Below are positions 11,632 through 23,271 of a stretch of 64,000 nt of DNA, piece after piece. The stretch covers positions 496,001 through 560,000 of the forward strand of contig JAFISE010000001.1 in the NCBI GenBank assembly GCA_022560025.1, given 5' to 3'. The notes under the pieces are model-generated. The model was not told the DNA's origin. It made no database searches and worked only from the letters and a program-made list of their open reading frames with translations. Origin of the DNA: Stagonosporopsis chrysanthemi. Lineage: Eukaryota > Ascomycota > Dothideomycetes > Pleosporales > Didymellaceae. The translations under genes were made by a program, and so were the position numbers. Every line of letters begins with the position of its first letter. Position 1 is the stretch's first letter.

Positions 11632-12955
11632 ATGCCTTCATCAAGACTTTTCTTCGTTTTCGCTCTTTTGGCAGCCCTCGCCCTAGCTGCACCATCACAA
11701 GTTCGGAGACATAGTCTCGCAAAACGCTCGTTCAAAGTTCCTCGCCAGTTGAACAAGGCACATCCCACTGGGCCCAATGGCCCTGCTGCTATGAGGAAGG
11801 TGTTCAGGAAATACAACTTCGTAGTCAAGGACAACTTTGCCACATTCAGCAAGCAGGCTGGCATGAACGCGACCACCGCAGTTGCTGCTGGTAACAAGAC
11901 CGGAACTGTTGCCGCCAACCCCGAGCAGAACGCCGCTCTCTTCCTCTCCCCTGTCGATGTTGGTGGTCAGATGCTCAACTTGGACTTCGACTCCGGCTCC
12001 TCCGACCTGTAAGCACTTGTGTAACCTTATCTTGCCATAGTCACTAATCAAAATCAGGTGGATGTTCAGCACTGAGCTTGACGCCGCTTCCATTGGTCAG
12101 CACGCTGCCTTCGATGCATCCAAGTCGACAACCTTCAAGAAGACTGAAGGTGCTCAGTGGAAGATCAGCTATGGTGACGGCTCCGGTGCTGCTGGAACCG
12201 TTGGCACAGACACCGTCACTATTGGAGGTGTGAAGGTTGAGGGCCAGACCGTTGAGCTTGCAAACAAGGTCTCGCAGTCTTTCGTCCAGGACACCAACAC
12301 TGACGGCCTCGTTGGACTTGCTTTCTCCAACCTCAATACTGTCAACGACGGAACCAAGAAGACTCCTCAGAAGACCTTCTTTGACAACGTCATGGGCAAC
12401 CTCGACATGCCTGTTTTCACGGCCGACCTTGACCCCGATGGCACAGGTGTCTACGAGTTCGGCAAGATCGATGCTACCAAGTTCGAGGGCGAGATGGCAT
12501 GGATCCCCGTCAAGGCTGAGACCGGGTTCTGGCAGTTCCCCTCCACCAAGTTTGCCGTTGGTGATCAGATGTTTGAAAACCCCCAGGGCTCCGACGCCAT
12601 TGCTGATACCGGTACATCTCTCCTCCTCGTCGACCAGCAGGTCGCCGATGCCTACTACTCCAAGGTCCAGGGCGCCCAGCTCAACGCCCAGGTTGGTGGT
12701 TACATCTACCCCTGCGGTGCTACTCTTCCCGACATGTCCGTCGCAATTGGCGACACCTACATGGCCAAGATCCCCGGTAGCCAGATCACCTTCGCCACTG
12801 TTGACCAGGCCAACACCACCTGCTTCGGCGGTGTCCAGGGTAACCAGGGTGCCGGTCTTCAGATCTACGGTGACACCATGTTCAAGGCCCAGCTGGTTGC
12901 TTTCAATGGTGGCAACCAGTCGCTCGGCTTTGGCCAGAAGCCTGTTCCAAAGTAA
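11632..12955 (+). CDS. secreted pepsin-like aspartic protease (family A1, aspergillopepsin/endothiapepsin type)
   Basis: Extracellular acid endopeptidase. Exons 11632-12008 and 12058-12955 give 424 residues. The 49-nt intron has donor GTAAGC and splits Leu126 just after the first active-site motif. The signal peptide is about residues 1-19 (cleavage near ALA/APS). A basic propeptide with RR and KR dibasic sites follows. Catalytic Asp120 lies in DFDSGSSDLW and Asp309 in IADTGTSLLL; the flap tyrosine is in YGDGSG near residue 164. A Cys pair (PCG and TTCFGG) fits the C-terminal disulfide. The first motif reads DSGS rather than the commoner DTGS, a conservative change. The enzyme looks complete and active. 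Confidence 0.96.
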
Positions 12956-13518
12956 ATTTAGGTTCGGTCGTTTGCTTTAGCGCTTGTTGATGAATAAGAC
13001 ATGGACGTATACTGGTCTGTACATAATTGTAGTTTTTGTGGCGACGGAGTTATGCACAACGACTCTACCAACAATCATGGCACATAGCACACGAATAGAT
13101 AGCAACGAATTGACTATCCCCAAACTTTTCCATCTTCAGGTCCATGCTCGTTGTTGTTCTGTCATGCTTGTGTTTCCGGAGACCGGCCCTCTGGTGGTCT
13201 CATTGTCCGTTTGAGACAAGCCTTGAAACACATCGTAAGCCTGGCTCGTCGGAGATACAAGCTTTGTGCAATATACGGAATGTAGTCGGCCGGATTACAT
13301 TCGGTCAACGGAGCACCGATGATCCGCTCTTCGGCCCTCAGAATGCCAGAGAGCCTCAAGGTGGGGAAAAATACACGTGATGGCGCGTGCTAGCGCGGAG
13401 CAACTCTGCGTTGACTTGACCGCCATCACTCCCGAGTCTTACAAGCAGAACGTTTGTCGCAACGCACGACTCTAGGATTCAAATGACCAAGCTGTTCATA
13501 TGACACGTGTGCAACGGG
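12956..13518. other. intergenic region
   Basis: A 0.56 kb stretch holding the protease 3' region and the upstream region of the XPF-like gene. No coding signal beyond short overlapping frames. Confidence 0.5.
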
Positions 13519-16500
13519 ATGGAGCTCCATCTCCCATTCTCGGACCCTGCCCCGCCCATCGAGGAGGTGGAAGAGCCAAGCGTCCTAGAGTACGCGCGAG
13601 AACAAGGCATCTGCGTCGACTATACGACAGAGCTGCCACGGCTTGTCGACATTTGCCTCTCGCTCGGAGACACAATTGATCATGATCTTCGGGATCCATT
13701 GGAAGATGACCTCACTAACGCCGTCGCTGCTGCTAACGAGCTACTGAAGAAGAGGGTCGCTCTTGCCGTCAACAAGGAAACTGCGCACATCCTGAGAACA
13801 TTTCGTATAATTGCCGCGCCACTGACTTCCTACTCTTTGGCCGCGGAGGGTCTGCAGCGCATTCGCGAGTTGAAGCAGGAGTTGCCTGTCCTGCGAACAG
13901 ACACTGAGCTTGATATGCTGGGCTTCGGGAGGAAATTTGAGCCTGACTTCAGAGATCTGCGAACTCGGCTCCCGCCTGAAGATCTGGACGAAGAGAATGA
14001 CGAAGGATTTGGCTGGCCTGCTAGATACGCTGCATACCCGGCGGAATGCGATGCGAAGGTCAAGAGTGAGAGGCTTGGGGTGACGAAAGACACCTTGCGG
14101 CTTCTACAAGGCGTGGTGCGGGACGAGTATTCGCCTGAGGACGATGAGAATATCTGGGCAGATGCTTTGGAAAGAAGAAGAGTAGGTGCGTGTTCGGTTC
14201 TGGATACGAGAATTGACGCTGTCAGAATCCGGTACCTCGACATGTGACTCCGCCGTTGTTGCCGCTTTCGCCACCTTCAACGCCATATATACCCTCGTCT
14301 CCTGTCAATCGTCTACCGCTTATCCCTGACAGTAGTGACTCGGTTACGGCCGAAGCAAAAGCCTTGGAGCAGCAGATCATGGCCAAAGACTCACTTCTGC
14401 GACCCTACTCGGGTAGCAGTGATTCGATGCTGCTCGATGTGGCAGATCTGGACGCCCTATTTTATGCTGATGCATCCACAAGTCCTCCCTCATCAGACCG
14501 CATCCCAACGATCCTGAAACGAAAAATCGATGACCTCAAAGTAGAAGGTCCTCTGACTCCTCCAATGTTCTCAGACTCCCCTATGAAGAAGCTGAAGTCG
14601 GTATCGTTCTCGAAGATGATTCAAGTGGGCGACAGTCTGCAACCATGGCCCGACGAGCAGGATTATATGATCGGATCTGAAAGCACAATGGACGAGCTAC
14701 TCAAGGAGATCGAGCCCGTAGCCAGATTGGCGAAGCATAAAGCAGAAAACGAGAAGTTGACTGGAGCGGACACGATATCCCGAGTTGACACACCAGTTCT
14801 AGATTTCACGCTACCTATCGCGCCTTGGAGTGAGTTCAGTCGGTGCAGAGATAGTAAGCCTCGTCCGGGGCTTACCGAACTCGAGTCGCAGATGCGCTTC
14901 TTGCAACGCATCAAGCGCGACGACCTAAAAGCTGTGACTGCATGGCGTGGTGTTTCCGATCTGGACCTGAATTGGGGTTGGTTTGCGTCGCCAAGTTCTA
15001 CCACCATCAAAGTGCTTGAGAAACTTCATGGCGAGGCTGAATTTGATAAGATTCAGGCCGAGCTCAAGATGGGCAGCATCGCAACCAGCTCGAAGGAAGT
15101 GTGGAAGAGAGAGGGACTCCGTGTGCTCGATGAGGATGAGGACGACGATGAGGAAGACATCGAGCCTGCTGAGTTTGAGGAGCGTACAGATATGGACACA
15201 CTGGTCCGCAAACGAAAGCTGGAAATGGAGGAGCAAACAGATTCCAGTGGGTTATCATACAGCCGCAATGAGGCGGCGCAGGTACCATTGGCTTCTGCGT
15301 CCCGCTTTTACCCGCCGCAAACAAGAGAGGTACAACCTCGCTCACGATTTGAGTCGACCGGTTCTGGCAGTTTCCACGGAGCCCAGGAGGCATCAAGCAT
15401 TGCACTTCCGCAACATTCGAAAGCACCTGGGACCGCGAACAAAGTTATCAAAGAGCAGGAGAAAGCTCCCGCAGAACTTATGTTTGGCGGGTTTTCAGCA
15501 TCTACCGCGTTGCACAAGTTCATGCAGACACAGGGAAAAGCGATCCAATCCGCAAACTTCAGTGCCCAGTCGAATGCCCCCGTTTCTCCTCATGTGCAAC
15601 CGGCGACTTACTTGGAAAGAAGCTCACTTGGCGAGGCACATCATTTAGCCAGCAGAGAATCAGAAAGGGTGGTAGAACACCCGTTACACCTTGTGTCCGA
15701 ACCGTTACCCCCCTTCAACCTCCCAGACAGCTCTTCTGTCGTTTCATTAGTGCTTTTGCAGCGACGGCCATTGATCAAAGAAATTGAGCGTCTCTACACA
15801 AACGTCGAACTCATATACCGCGACTACGCCCTTCCGCACTCCGTCTTTGTAGACGCGGACATCAGCCTCTCGCCTTCAACTGGCGTGTTGCTCACCACGT
15901 TGCAGCAGATCAAGCAAATGCCCCTCCCTGGTCAGGTCGCTCGATCTCCTGTCAAAGAGCGAATGGCGAAATTGCAAGAGCGGTACGAAAGGCTTGTCGT
16001 TCTGGTGAGTGAGGGGCTGAGAGAAGTGACTGGTCACAGCAGGCCGGAGGATGTGAGGGACAACATTGCGCTCAAGGAGCTTGAGGCCTTTGCTGTTCAG
16101 CTCGAGGGAGATGTTAGCGTCGTGTTCGTCCCGGGTGGGGAGCAGGCGCTTGCAAGAGCGGTGGTAGAGTGTATGGCCAGCCACAGCTTACCTCATGGGG
16201 GCAAGGACATGGGCGACATTAAGTTGCTCCCCGTGGAGTCAACTGTGGGCTTCTCTCAATGTCTTGTTACATGACAAGAACAAATGCTGACGCAGCAACA
16301 GTGGGAAGTCTTTCTCCGCCGCGCAGGTCTCAATCCCTTTGCAGCACAGTTCATCCTCGCCTCGCTCAAAGCACCAACCGTGGTTGCCTTACCTATACTC
16401 CTCAGTTCACCGGGAGATTACGCTGCACAGCAAAATGTTGAGGCTACGGGGCTCTCAAGGTTCTTACTCATGGAGCGGGAGGAGAGGGCAAAGCATTTCC

Positions 16501-16592
16501 AGGCCATTTTAGGAGGGAGACGAATCCTGGACCGAGTGAGTGCGCTGCTAGATCAGCGGTGGATGAGTGCTGCACATGGATTCAAGATGTGA
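13519..16592 (+). CDS. large protein with C-terminal XPF/ERCC4-nuclease-like fold and helix-hairpin-helix-like tail
   Basis: Exons 13519-14181, 14226-16244 and 16302-16592 give 990 residues. Introns are 44 and 57 nt; the second has a GCTGAC branch. The first ATG is at 13519; the upstream in-frame codon at 13507 is only GTG. The N-terminal half is acidic and poorly conserved, with a DEDEDDDEED run near residue 520. Residues of about 725-895 resemble the ERCC4 nuclease fold: RRPLIKEIERLY, then SPSTGVLLTTLQQIKQ, a hydrophobic YERLVVLVSEG strand and VVFVPGG. The last exon (WEVFLRRAGLNPFAAQ onward) looks like an HhH2 tail. I see no clear GDXnERKXXXD active site, which suggests a non-catalytic member comparable to Zip2/SHOC1. 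That parallel is inference; fold-level confidence is moderate. Confidence 0.8.
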
Positions 16593-16731
16593 AATGCAGG
16601 GGGAATGAAGATGTCTCTTAGACAAGTGCTAATTCATGACCTATTTCAAGCCCTTTCCAAGCCCTTTCCCCACCCTCGATTGCCGGCATGGCCATCACGC
16701 CGCATTTACCTTACTCTCTTCACATAATCAT

Positions 16732-17391
16732 TCACTCCCTCCAACACCCTCCAACGCCCTCCAACACCCCCCTCACCCCACTCAAAACCTCCACATCCCC
16801 CAGCTTCCCCAACGGATGTCCTAGCTTATACATCTCCATCCACCGCTCCCTGAGAACCTCCCACTCCGGCCGTTCATAGCACTCGATGCACGGATGCTTG
16901 CTGGTCGTCAAGTAGTGGGGGATGTAGTATGGGCAGAACATCGGGGTTAATTCTTGGACCGTAGCAGAAGGAGAGTGAGCGGGTTGAGCTGAAGGTGAAG
17001 ACGAAGGTGAAGGCACAGGAATAGAGGCGCGTGCGGGTGCGGCGAAGACAGCTGATACAGGCGAGACTGGATCCGCAGAAGCAGTCTGCGAGGTTGTAGC
17101 GGGAGCAACGAAGCGGAAAGCTGGGATCTGCGCGGCGTCGCAGTGGGTAGGCGTCAGATTGGCGTTGGTGCTGCGCGGGTGCGAGGGCGCTATAGTGCTG
17201 GGCGTTGGCGCTGTGCTCGAAGGTTCTGCTGACGCAAAGGTAGAAACTGCGGAGTTTGAGCGCGTGATGGTGTGTGTGAAGGCGTTTGAATCCGATGACA
17301 GAGCCGCCGTCTTAAGCGCGTGGGCGCATGGCGTTGTGCATATGCTTTTTGAGTGCCCACAGGCGTAGGTTTGGAGGAGTTTGTTGCACAT
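16732..17391 (-). CDS. hypothetical protein with N- and C-terminal Cys/His clusters
   Basis: Single-exon frame of 219 residues from the ATG at 17391. The N-terminus (MCNKLLQTYACGHSKS, then PCAHAL) carries four Cys and a His, like a small metal-binding cluster. The middle is Ser/Thr/Pro/Ala-rich and probably disordered. The C-terminus has CPYY and a CIECYERPEWEVL segment rich in Trp and Arg. I do not recognise a named family, but a short fungal protein with a conserved cysteine N-terminus and disordered middle is a common pattern. The 3' end overlaps C-rich tandem sequence near 16735-16790. No function is proposed. Confidence 0.6.
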   Translation of the reverse strand: MCNKLLQTYACGHSKSICTTPCAHALKTAALSSDSNAFTHTITRSNSAVSTFASAEPSSTAPTPSTIAPSHPRSTNANLTPTHCDAAQIPAFRFVAPATTSQTASADPVSPVSAVFAAPARASIPVPSPSSSPSAQPAHSPSATVQELTPMFCPYYIPHYLTTSKHPCIECYERPEWEVLRERWMEMYKLGHPLGKLGDVEVLSGVRGVLEGVGGCWRE

Positions 17392-17821
17392 GCTGGTCTT
17401 GGGTTGGACGGAGTGGTCTCGTTCGGTGCTGGTGTGGCGGTGAGAGGAAGTGAGTTTGGGAATTACAGAAAGAGGGTGCGACGAGGGATTTTAGTTTTGT
17501 GCGGGTACCTGCGCGGTAAGGTGAAGTGAAAGCAAGTAGGTCAGTGCTGTTGTGCTGGGGACCGCACAGGTGACAGACATGTTGGCTGCGTTGTTTGTGG
17601 TAGTCCAGAAGACAGTACGACTGGAACGCTGATTGGTCACGGCAGGATGGAATGGTCTGTCGTTGTCAATATCTTAATTCGTCTTTGATATCTTGTCGAA
17701 CATGCGTGAAACATTCATTCGTGGCGATGGCATCTCAGCTCCATACCCCGCAAACACCTCATCAAACACCTAGCCACCAAATGCTCAATGCTAACAGCAA
17801 ACACCTATTCTCCAACATCTT
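17392..17821. other. intergenic region
   Basis: A 430 bp stretch between two minus-strand genes: promoter of the Cys-rich hypothetical and 3' region of the prolyl-tRNA synthetase. No gene seen. Confidence 0.5.
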
Positions 17822-19710
17822 CTAGTAGCTCCTTCCGAACAGAACCCAGGCCTTCGCAGGGGTCGAGCAGTCGGGGTTAATGCATTTGGTCTTGCCAGGC
17901 TCGATGCCCTCGGGTTGGTCGAAGGGAATGCACAAGCTCTTAGCACCCATAGCAGGGGCCTGCTTGTCCTCTGCGACGCCGTCGCCAAGCGCTGTTCTTG
18001 CGCTCTTGGCCTTGACCTCGTCTTCGCACTTGTCGCCTTCGCAGTGGGGAACTAGGACAACGTTCTTGCCGTTGAGTGTGGGGACGAAGTCATCCCAATT
18101 GGTAAGCTGTACACGGTGTTCGCGGTAGGTCTTATCGGCCTTGGCGAACATGTCGGCCTGGATCTGCTCAAGCAGCTTGGGAACCTCGCTGGCAACGTCG
18201 TCGACATTGATGGTGCCACGAGCAGCGTCCTTGTCGTCGATGTCACGGCGCGAGGTGGTGACGACACCCTTCTCAGCATCCTTGGGACCGAATTCGATAC
18301 GCAGAGGGATACCCTTGAGCTCCCAGTCGTTGAACTTCCAGCCAGGGGAGTAACCCTCACGATAATCGGACTCAACGCGGACGCCGGCATCGATCAAGCT
18401 GTCGTGGATGCTCTTGACCTTGCTGTACAGCTCCTCCTTAGCCTCAGCAGACATCTTAGCATTGACACCGACGGGGATAAGAACGACTTGGATCTCAGCA
18501 ACACGGGGAGGGATGACCATACCACGGTTATCACCGTGGGTCAGGATCATGACACCAATAGAACGGGTAGTCAGACCCCACGAGTTCTGCCAAACGTGGA
18601 CGTGCTCGGCCTTGCCGCCATCCTTAGGATTGGGGTCCTCAACAGTGATGTTAAACATCTTGGAGAAGTGCTGTCCAAGGCAGTGGGATGTGGCGGCCTG
18701 AATACCGCGGCCAGTGGCAGGAATGAAGCCCTCAATAGTTGTTGTGTAATCAGCTCCGGGGAACTTTTCATTGACAGTCTTGGTTCCCTTGACGACAGGG
18801 ACAGCCAGCAGATCTTGGTAGACCTGGGAATACCACTCAAGGATCTGCATGACTTCGGCACCGGCTTCCTCCTTGGTCAAGTGTGCAGTATGACCTTCCT
18901 GCCACAGGAACTCGCGGGAACGGATGAAGGGCATGGGGTCTGTAAACCATCAGCTGAGGAGCAACAGAAAAGATGCTCAAAATCTTACGCTTGAACTCCC
19001 ATCGCACAACGTTGTTCCACTGGTTCAGCTTTAGGGGAAGATCGCGGTGCGACTGAATCTTTCGTGCGAAGTAGGGGTACATGGCAGTCTCGGAGGTAGG
19101 GCGAACGGCGACAGGCTTCTCAAGATCCGACTTTCCGCCCTTTGTCACCCAGGCAACTTCAGCGGCGAAGCCCTCGACGTGCTCCTTTTCCCTCTCCAGG
19201 TTGTCTGCGCTAATGAAGATAGGGAAGTATGCGTTACGGACCTTCAAGGTCTTGATCTGGCTGTCAAACCAAGCCTTGATCGATTCCCAAATGGCGTACG
19301 AAGCGGGCTCGAGGATATAGCTGGGGTTCAATTAGTGGCACGTTCGATAGGGAGGATCTGTCAAGTTTACCATCCAGCAACCTAGCTATGTTAGTTCTTG
19401 AAGCAGACCACACTGACCACAAACAACTTACGTCGTAGTAGGAGATCATCTGTCCCTTGGTAATGACCTGCTGGTACCACTCACCAAGGTCATCCTCCTT
19501 TGCGACATCGATGCCAATGAGTGCAGCACCCTCAATCTGTCTTGGTGTGAATAACATATCTTTTTGCTACAACCCGGTTCGTCTGACCTTCTTCTTTTGC
19601 TGCTGAGGCTTTTTGGCAGCTGTCTTGGGAGCGCCGTCCTTCTTGCTCTTCTTGGTCTCGGAGATCTTGAGGTCCTTCATCTTGCCATCGGCGGCGGTGG
19701 CTTCGGCCAT
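17822..19710 (-). CDS. prolyl-tRNA synthetase, eukaryotic/archaeal type (class II)
   Basis: Charges tRNA-Pro in the cytosol. Exons 19710-19588, 19536-19432, 19381-19371 (11 nt), 19320-18989 and 18939-17822 give 562 residues. The 11-nt exon is required: joining its neighbours directly loses the conserved stretch around VAGCYILEP and the frame. A Lys-rich N-terminal tail precedes the catalytic core. Motif 2 is visible as RPTSETAMYPYFARKI then RWEFK, motif 3 as GLTTRSIGVM and HGDNRG. After the anticodon-binding domain comes a C-terminal zinc-binding-like block (CEGDKCED and CINPDC) ending FGRSY, typical of this class. It lacks the N-terminal editing-like domain of the longer yeast enzyme. It is divergent from CCT-alpha. 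Confidence 0.95.
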
Positions 19711-20212
19711 GTTGGCGGCGGTGAGGCGTATTTTGTGGAAAGAAGGTCTGAGGTGAAGGACAAATATTAGCACAAGAAGCAAGGACGTGCGGAGTGCAAG
19801 GTCAAGTTCGCATTTATGTGTGGGTACAACAGCAATTGAACACCGAAGCTATCCCTTTGGGAACCAGAACTAGATATCGGAATGTTTGGCGGGGTAGCGG
19901 GGTACAGTCATGGAGAGCAGGTTTACCTGCAATTGAACAGTCAGAGTCTTGAATCAGGAAACTGCGTATACGAATGGCGGAAAGGGCGCAGCGCGTACCT
20001 AAAGAGTGGCTGATAGGGCCGTCAACACAGTCACTGAAGTCTCGCGTGGTGTTGTGCCCAAATGTGGAGGGCGGGCGACTCATTTGCGTGCACGGACAAC
20101 AAAGTCGGAGCAACGGCGCCCTTCGCCGACAATGCAGGAGCGTCCCGCCGCGTACGCCAGAGATTTTGTGTAGGCAGCCCAAACACAGCATAAACAGCTA
20201 CATCACGACAAT
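19711..20212. promoter_or_regulatory. divergent promoter region, prolyl-tRNA synthetase / CCT-alpha
   Basis: Shared 502 bp upstream region of two housekeeping genes transcribed away from each other. No coding signal is seen. Confidence 0.4.
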
Positions 20213-22027
20213 ATGGCCGGCATCTTTGAGCAGTCACGTGGCGGAGGAACTCTGTGTAAGCTCGGGGAATATTTGGACTTGAGCAAAAGCTGACATTTAC
20301 AGTCCTCGGTGGAAACAAAATCAGCGGCCAGGATATTCGCGACCAGAATGTCCTCGCAACACAAGCAATCTCCAATGTCGTCAAGACCTCATTCGGACCT
20401 TCGGGTCTCGATAAGATGATGGTCGACGACATTGGTGACGTTACAGTCACGAACGACGGCGCTACGATCCTCAGCTTGCTCGACATCGAGCACCCCGCAG
20501 GAAAGATCCTCGTGGATCTTGCACAGCAGCAAGATAAGGAAGTCGGTGACGGCACAACATCGGTCGTCATAATAGCAGCTGAGCTGTTGAGGAGGGCAAA
20601 CGAGCTCATGAAGAACAAGATCCACCCTACTACCATCATCACAGGCTACAGGCTGGCACTGAGGGAGGCGGTCAAATACATGAACGAGAACATCAGCACA
20701 AAGGTCGATACACTCGGTCGCGACTCTCTGATCAACATTGCAAAGACATCCATGTCCTCCAAGATCATCGGTTCAGACTCGGACTTCTTCGCCGACATGG
20801 TTGTGGACGCCATGGCCTCCGTTAAGACCACAAACAACAAGAACGAGATCAAGTACCCCGTAAAGGCTGTCAACATTTTGAAGGCACACGGTCAGAGCGC
20901 TACACAGTCGGTGCTCGTAAAGGGCTACGCGCTGAACTGCACAGTGGCTTCGCAAGCCATGAAGACACGCATCACTGACGCCAAGATTGCTTGCCTGGAC
21001 ATCAACCTCCAGAAGGAGCGCATGAAGCTGGGCGTACACATTACTATCGACGACCCAGAGCAACTCGAGAAGATCCGTCAGCGTGAAGCCGGTATTGTTG
21101 AGGAGCGCATCGACATGATTCTTAAGGCCGGCGCGAACGTCATTCTCACGACAAAGGGTATCGACGACTTGTGCTTGAAGCACTTCATTGAGAAGGGCGC
21201 AATGGCGGTACGAAGGTGCAAGAAGGAGGATCTGCGCAGGATAGCAAAGGCCACTGGAGCAACACTGGTCAGCACTCTGTCTGATCTGAACGGTGACGAG
21301 AAGTTCGAGCCGGCGAACTTGGGTTACGCAGAGGAGGTCGCACAGGAGCGCATCTCAGACGACGAGTGCATTCTCGTAAAGGGCACCAAGGCCTTCTCTT
21401 CTGCTTCGATCATTCTGCGAGGAGCCAACGATTACGCGCTGGACGAGATGGAGCGATCGGTGCACGACTCGTTGTGCGCTGTCAAGCGAACACTTGAGAG
21501 TGGGCGTATCGTCCCTGGCGGAGGTGCTGTTGAGACCGCTCTGCACATCTACCTGGAGGAGTGGGCAACATCAGTCGTAAGTACAGTCTGATCAAGTGAT
21601 GATACGATAGTACTGACATGAATCACAGGGCTCTCGTGAGCAGCTGGCCATTGCAGCCTTCGCACAAGCTCTCCTCTCTATCCCCAAGACTCTTGCAATC
21701 AACGCAGCCAAGGACGCAACCGAGCTTGTCGCCAACTTGCGATCAAGACACGCCCTCTCGCAACGCACCGTCAACCCCACAGACCCCTCGTCCCAGGACG
21801 CGAAACAGCTTGCCAAGTCGAAGAACTACAAGAACTACGGTCTGGACCTGGCAAACGGGAAGGTGCATGATTGCCTCAAGGCCGGTGTCCTCGAGCCCAG
21901 CATGAGCAAGGTCAAGCAGCTGAAGTCCGCCGTCGAGGCCTGTGTGGCTATCATGCGTATCGATACACTGATCAAGCTTGACCCTGAGGAGCAGGGCGGC
22001 GGCGGTGATGATGGGCATGGTCACTAG
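20213..22027 (+). CDS. TCP1: CCT/TRiC chaperonin subunit alpha
   Basis: One of eight subunits of the cytosolic chaperonin ring that folds actin, tubulin and WD40 proteins. Exons 20213-20255, 20303-21576 and 21629-22027 give 571 residues. Introns are 47 and 52 nt with GTAAGC and GTAAGT donors and TGAC branches. Start is MAGIFEQSRGGG at 20213. Group II chaperonin hallmarks are visible: LFLGGNKISGQDIRDQN (alpha-subunit type), NDGATIL, GDGTTSVV and VPGGGAVETAL. The C-terminus is Gly/Asp/His-rich. The length is normal for the subunit. Confidence 0.97.
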
Positions 22028-22732
22028 AGGTTCGATCGTAAGCGAAGATAGACAAAAGAGATGGAGTCAACGACAACCCGTAATGAAAAGACCATAGTCA
22101 CGAATATTGGACCTCACAACGGAGTTCTATACCCATGTTGCACACCAGCGCACGTTATGCCGAAAGCCTTGATGCTACTGACACATGTTTAGTTGTTTTG
22201 ACAGAACGCGTACGCCTCTCATACTGAGTTTCAGAGAGTCGAGACATCACAGCAACGCACTCAAACGGCTACAAAATACCCTGTTATGCCCGAGATTCGA
22301 TTTGGGGTATCCGACGTTACCTAGTAACAAGCTTTCATGTCAGCCTCTAATCCTTTACAAATGAGGAGTACGCCGATGGGAGGAAAAGCTTCCATTTGTC
22401 TATTTTCTAAGGAACCAACAAAGCACAACTCAAAAGCAGTCTATCCCATACCTCCATAATCATCATCCCCGAGACCAAAGGAAATCAAAGCAAACCCCTG
22501 ATCTCCCGCGAATGCCGTCTATCCCATGCTGAAAACCAGTCTATGTACATGCTTCAAGCTAGATAACAATGCGCTCTCCGGCACTGCCTTGTCGAGGCAC
22601 GAACGTCTCGGGCTTTAATATCCAAATGTACTACTTATGGATCAGTTGAGCTTACGCAGAGGAGGTGTTGCACTTACAGCCCCTCATGTGTGGGTAGGCT
22701 TGCGCCGCATCACTTCGAGAGAAGTCATTTGT
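22028..22732. other. convergent intergenic region
   Basis: A 0.7 kb gap between convergent genes. Holds both 3' regions; no gene is seen. Confidence 0.5.
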
Positions 22733-23271
22733 TTATAATGCGTACTTGGCAAGGAATGCTTGCGCCTTCTGCCAGCACACAGAGATCTCCTTAATGTCGG
22801 CTTCCATCTCCTTGTTCTTTCCCTTAAAAGCCTCTACCTCTGCCGACAAGTTGGCTGCGTTCTCAAGGTAGATCTGGATCTCACGCTGGGCATCACCGAG
22901 CTTCGATTCCGAGATGTTGAGCTGGTTGCTCTGATGCTGGTCATGCATCTCGGCTTCGGACGTAAGGGTAGCGATGTCATTGAAGAACTCGTTGTATTTG
23001 GAACCGTTGACGGTCACCTCATCGGCAGGCACCGTGGCGAGCATTAGTTTCATCTCCGAGAGGGCTCCATTCGTCAGCGCAGTGGGGGATTCAACCGCCG
23101 TGGGAGCATTCTCGAATATGTTAGCATAAGGGAAGCGTGAGCACGATGTTCATGAATGAGGAAGTAAGGTGGGAATGGTTGTGAACGTACCTGCTCTGTA
23201 GCCTTAGAGGCCAGCTGCAACATAAGAACAATTGCAACGAGGGAGGTTATCATGTTTCCAAGGAGCGGCAT
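22733..23271 (-). CDS. small secreted alpha-helical protein, unknown function
   Basis: Exons 23271-23191 and 23110-22733 give 152 residues. The 80-nt intron has donor GTACGT and branch GCTAAC, but its acceptor is the less usual GAG. Start is the ATG at 23271; the in-frame codon at 23325 is TTG. The first 24 residues form a signal peptide (MITSLVAIVLMLQLASKA). The mature part is Glu/Asn/Ala-rich with heptad-like helical stretches (LNISESKLGDAQREIQIYLENAANL). It has only one Cys, near the C-terminus, so it is not a Cys-rich effector type. No family is recognised. Secretion is inferred from the signal peptide alone; an internal transmembrane anchor is the alternative. Confidence 0.65.

Noticed and set aside
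18116..18994. 292-codon plus-strand frame
   Set aside because: Antisense to the prolyl-tRNA synthetase catalytic and anticodon-binding exon.
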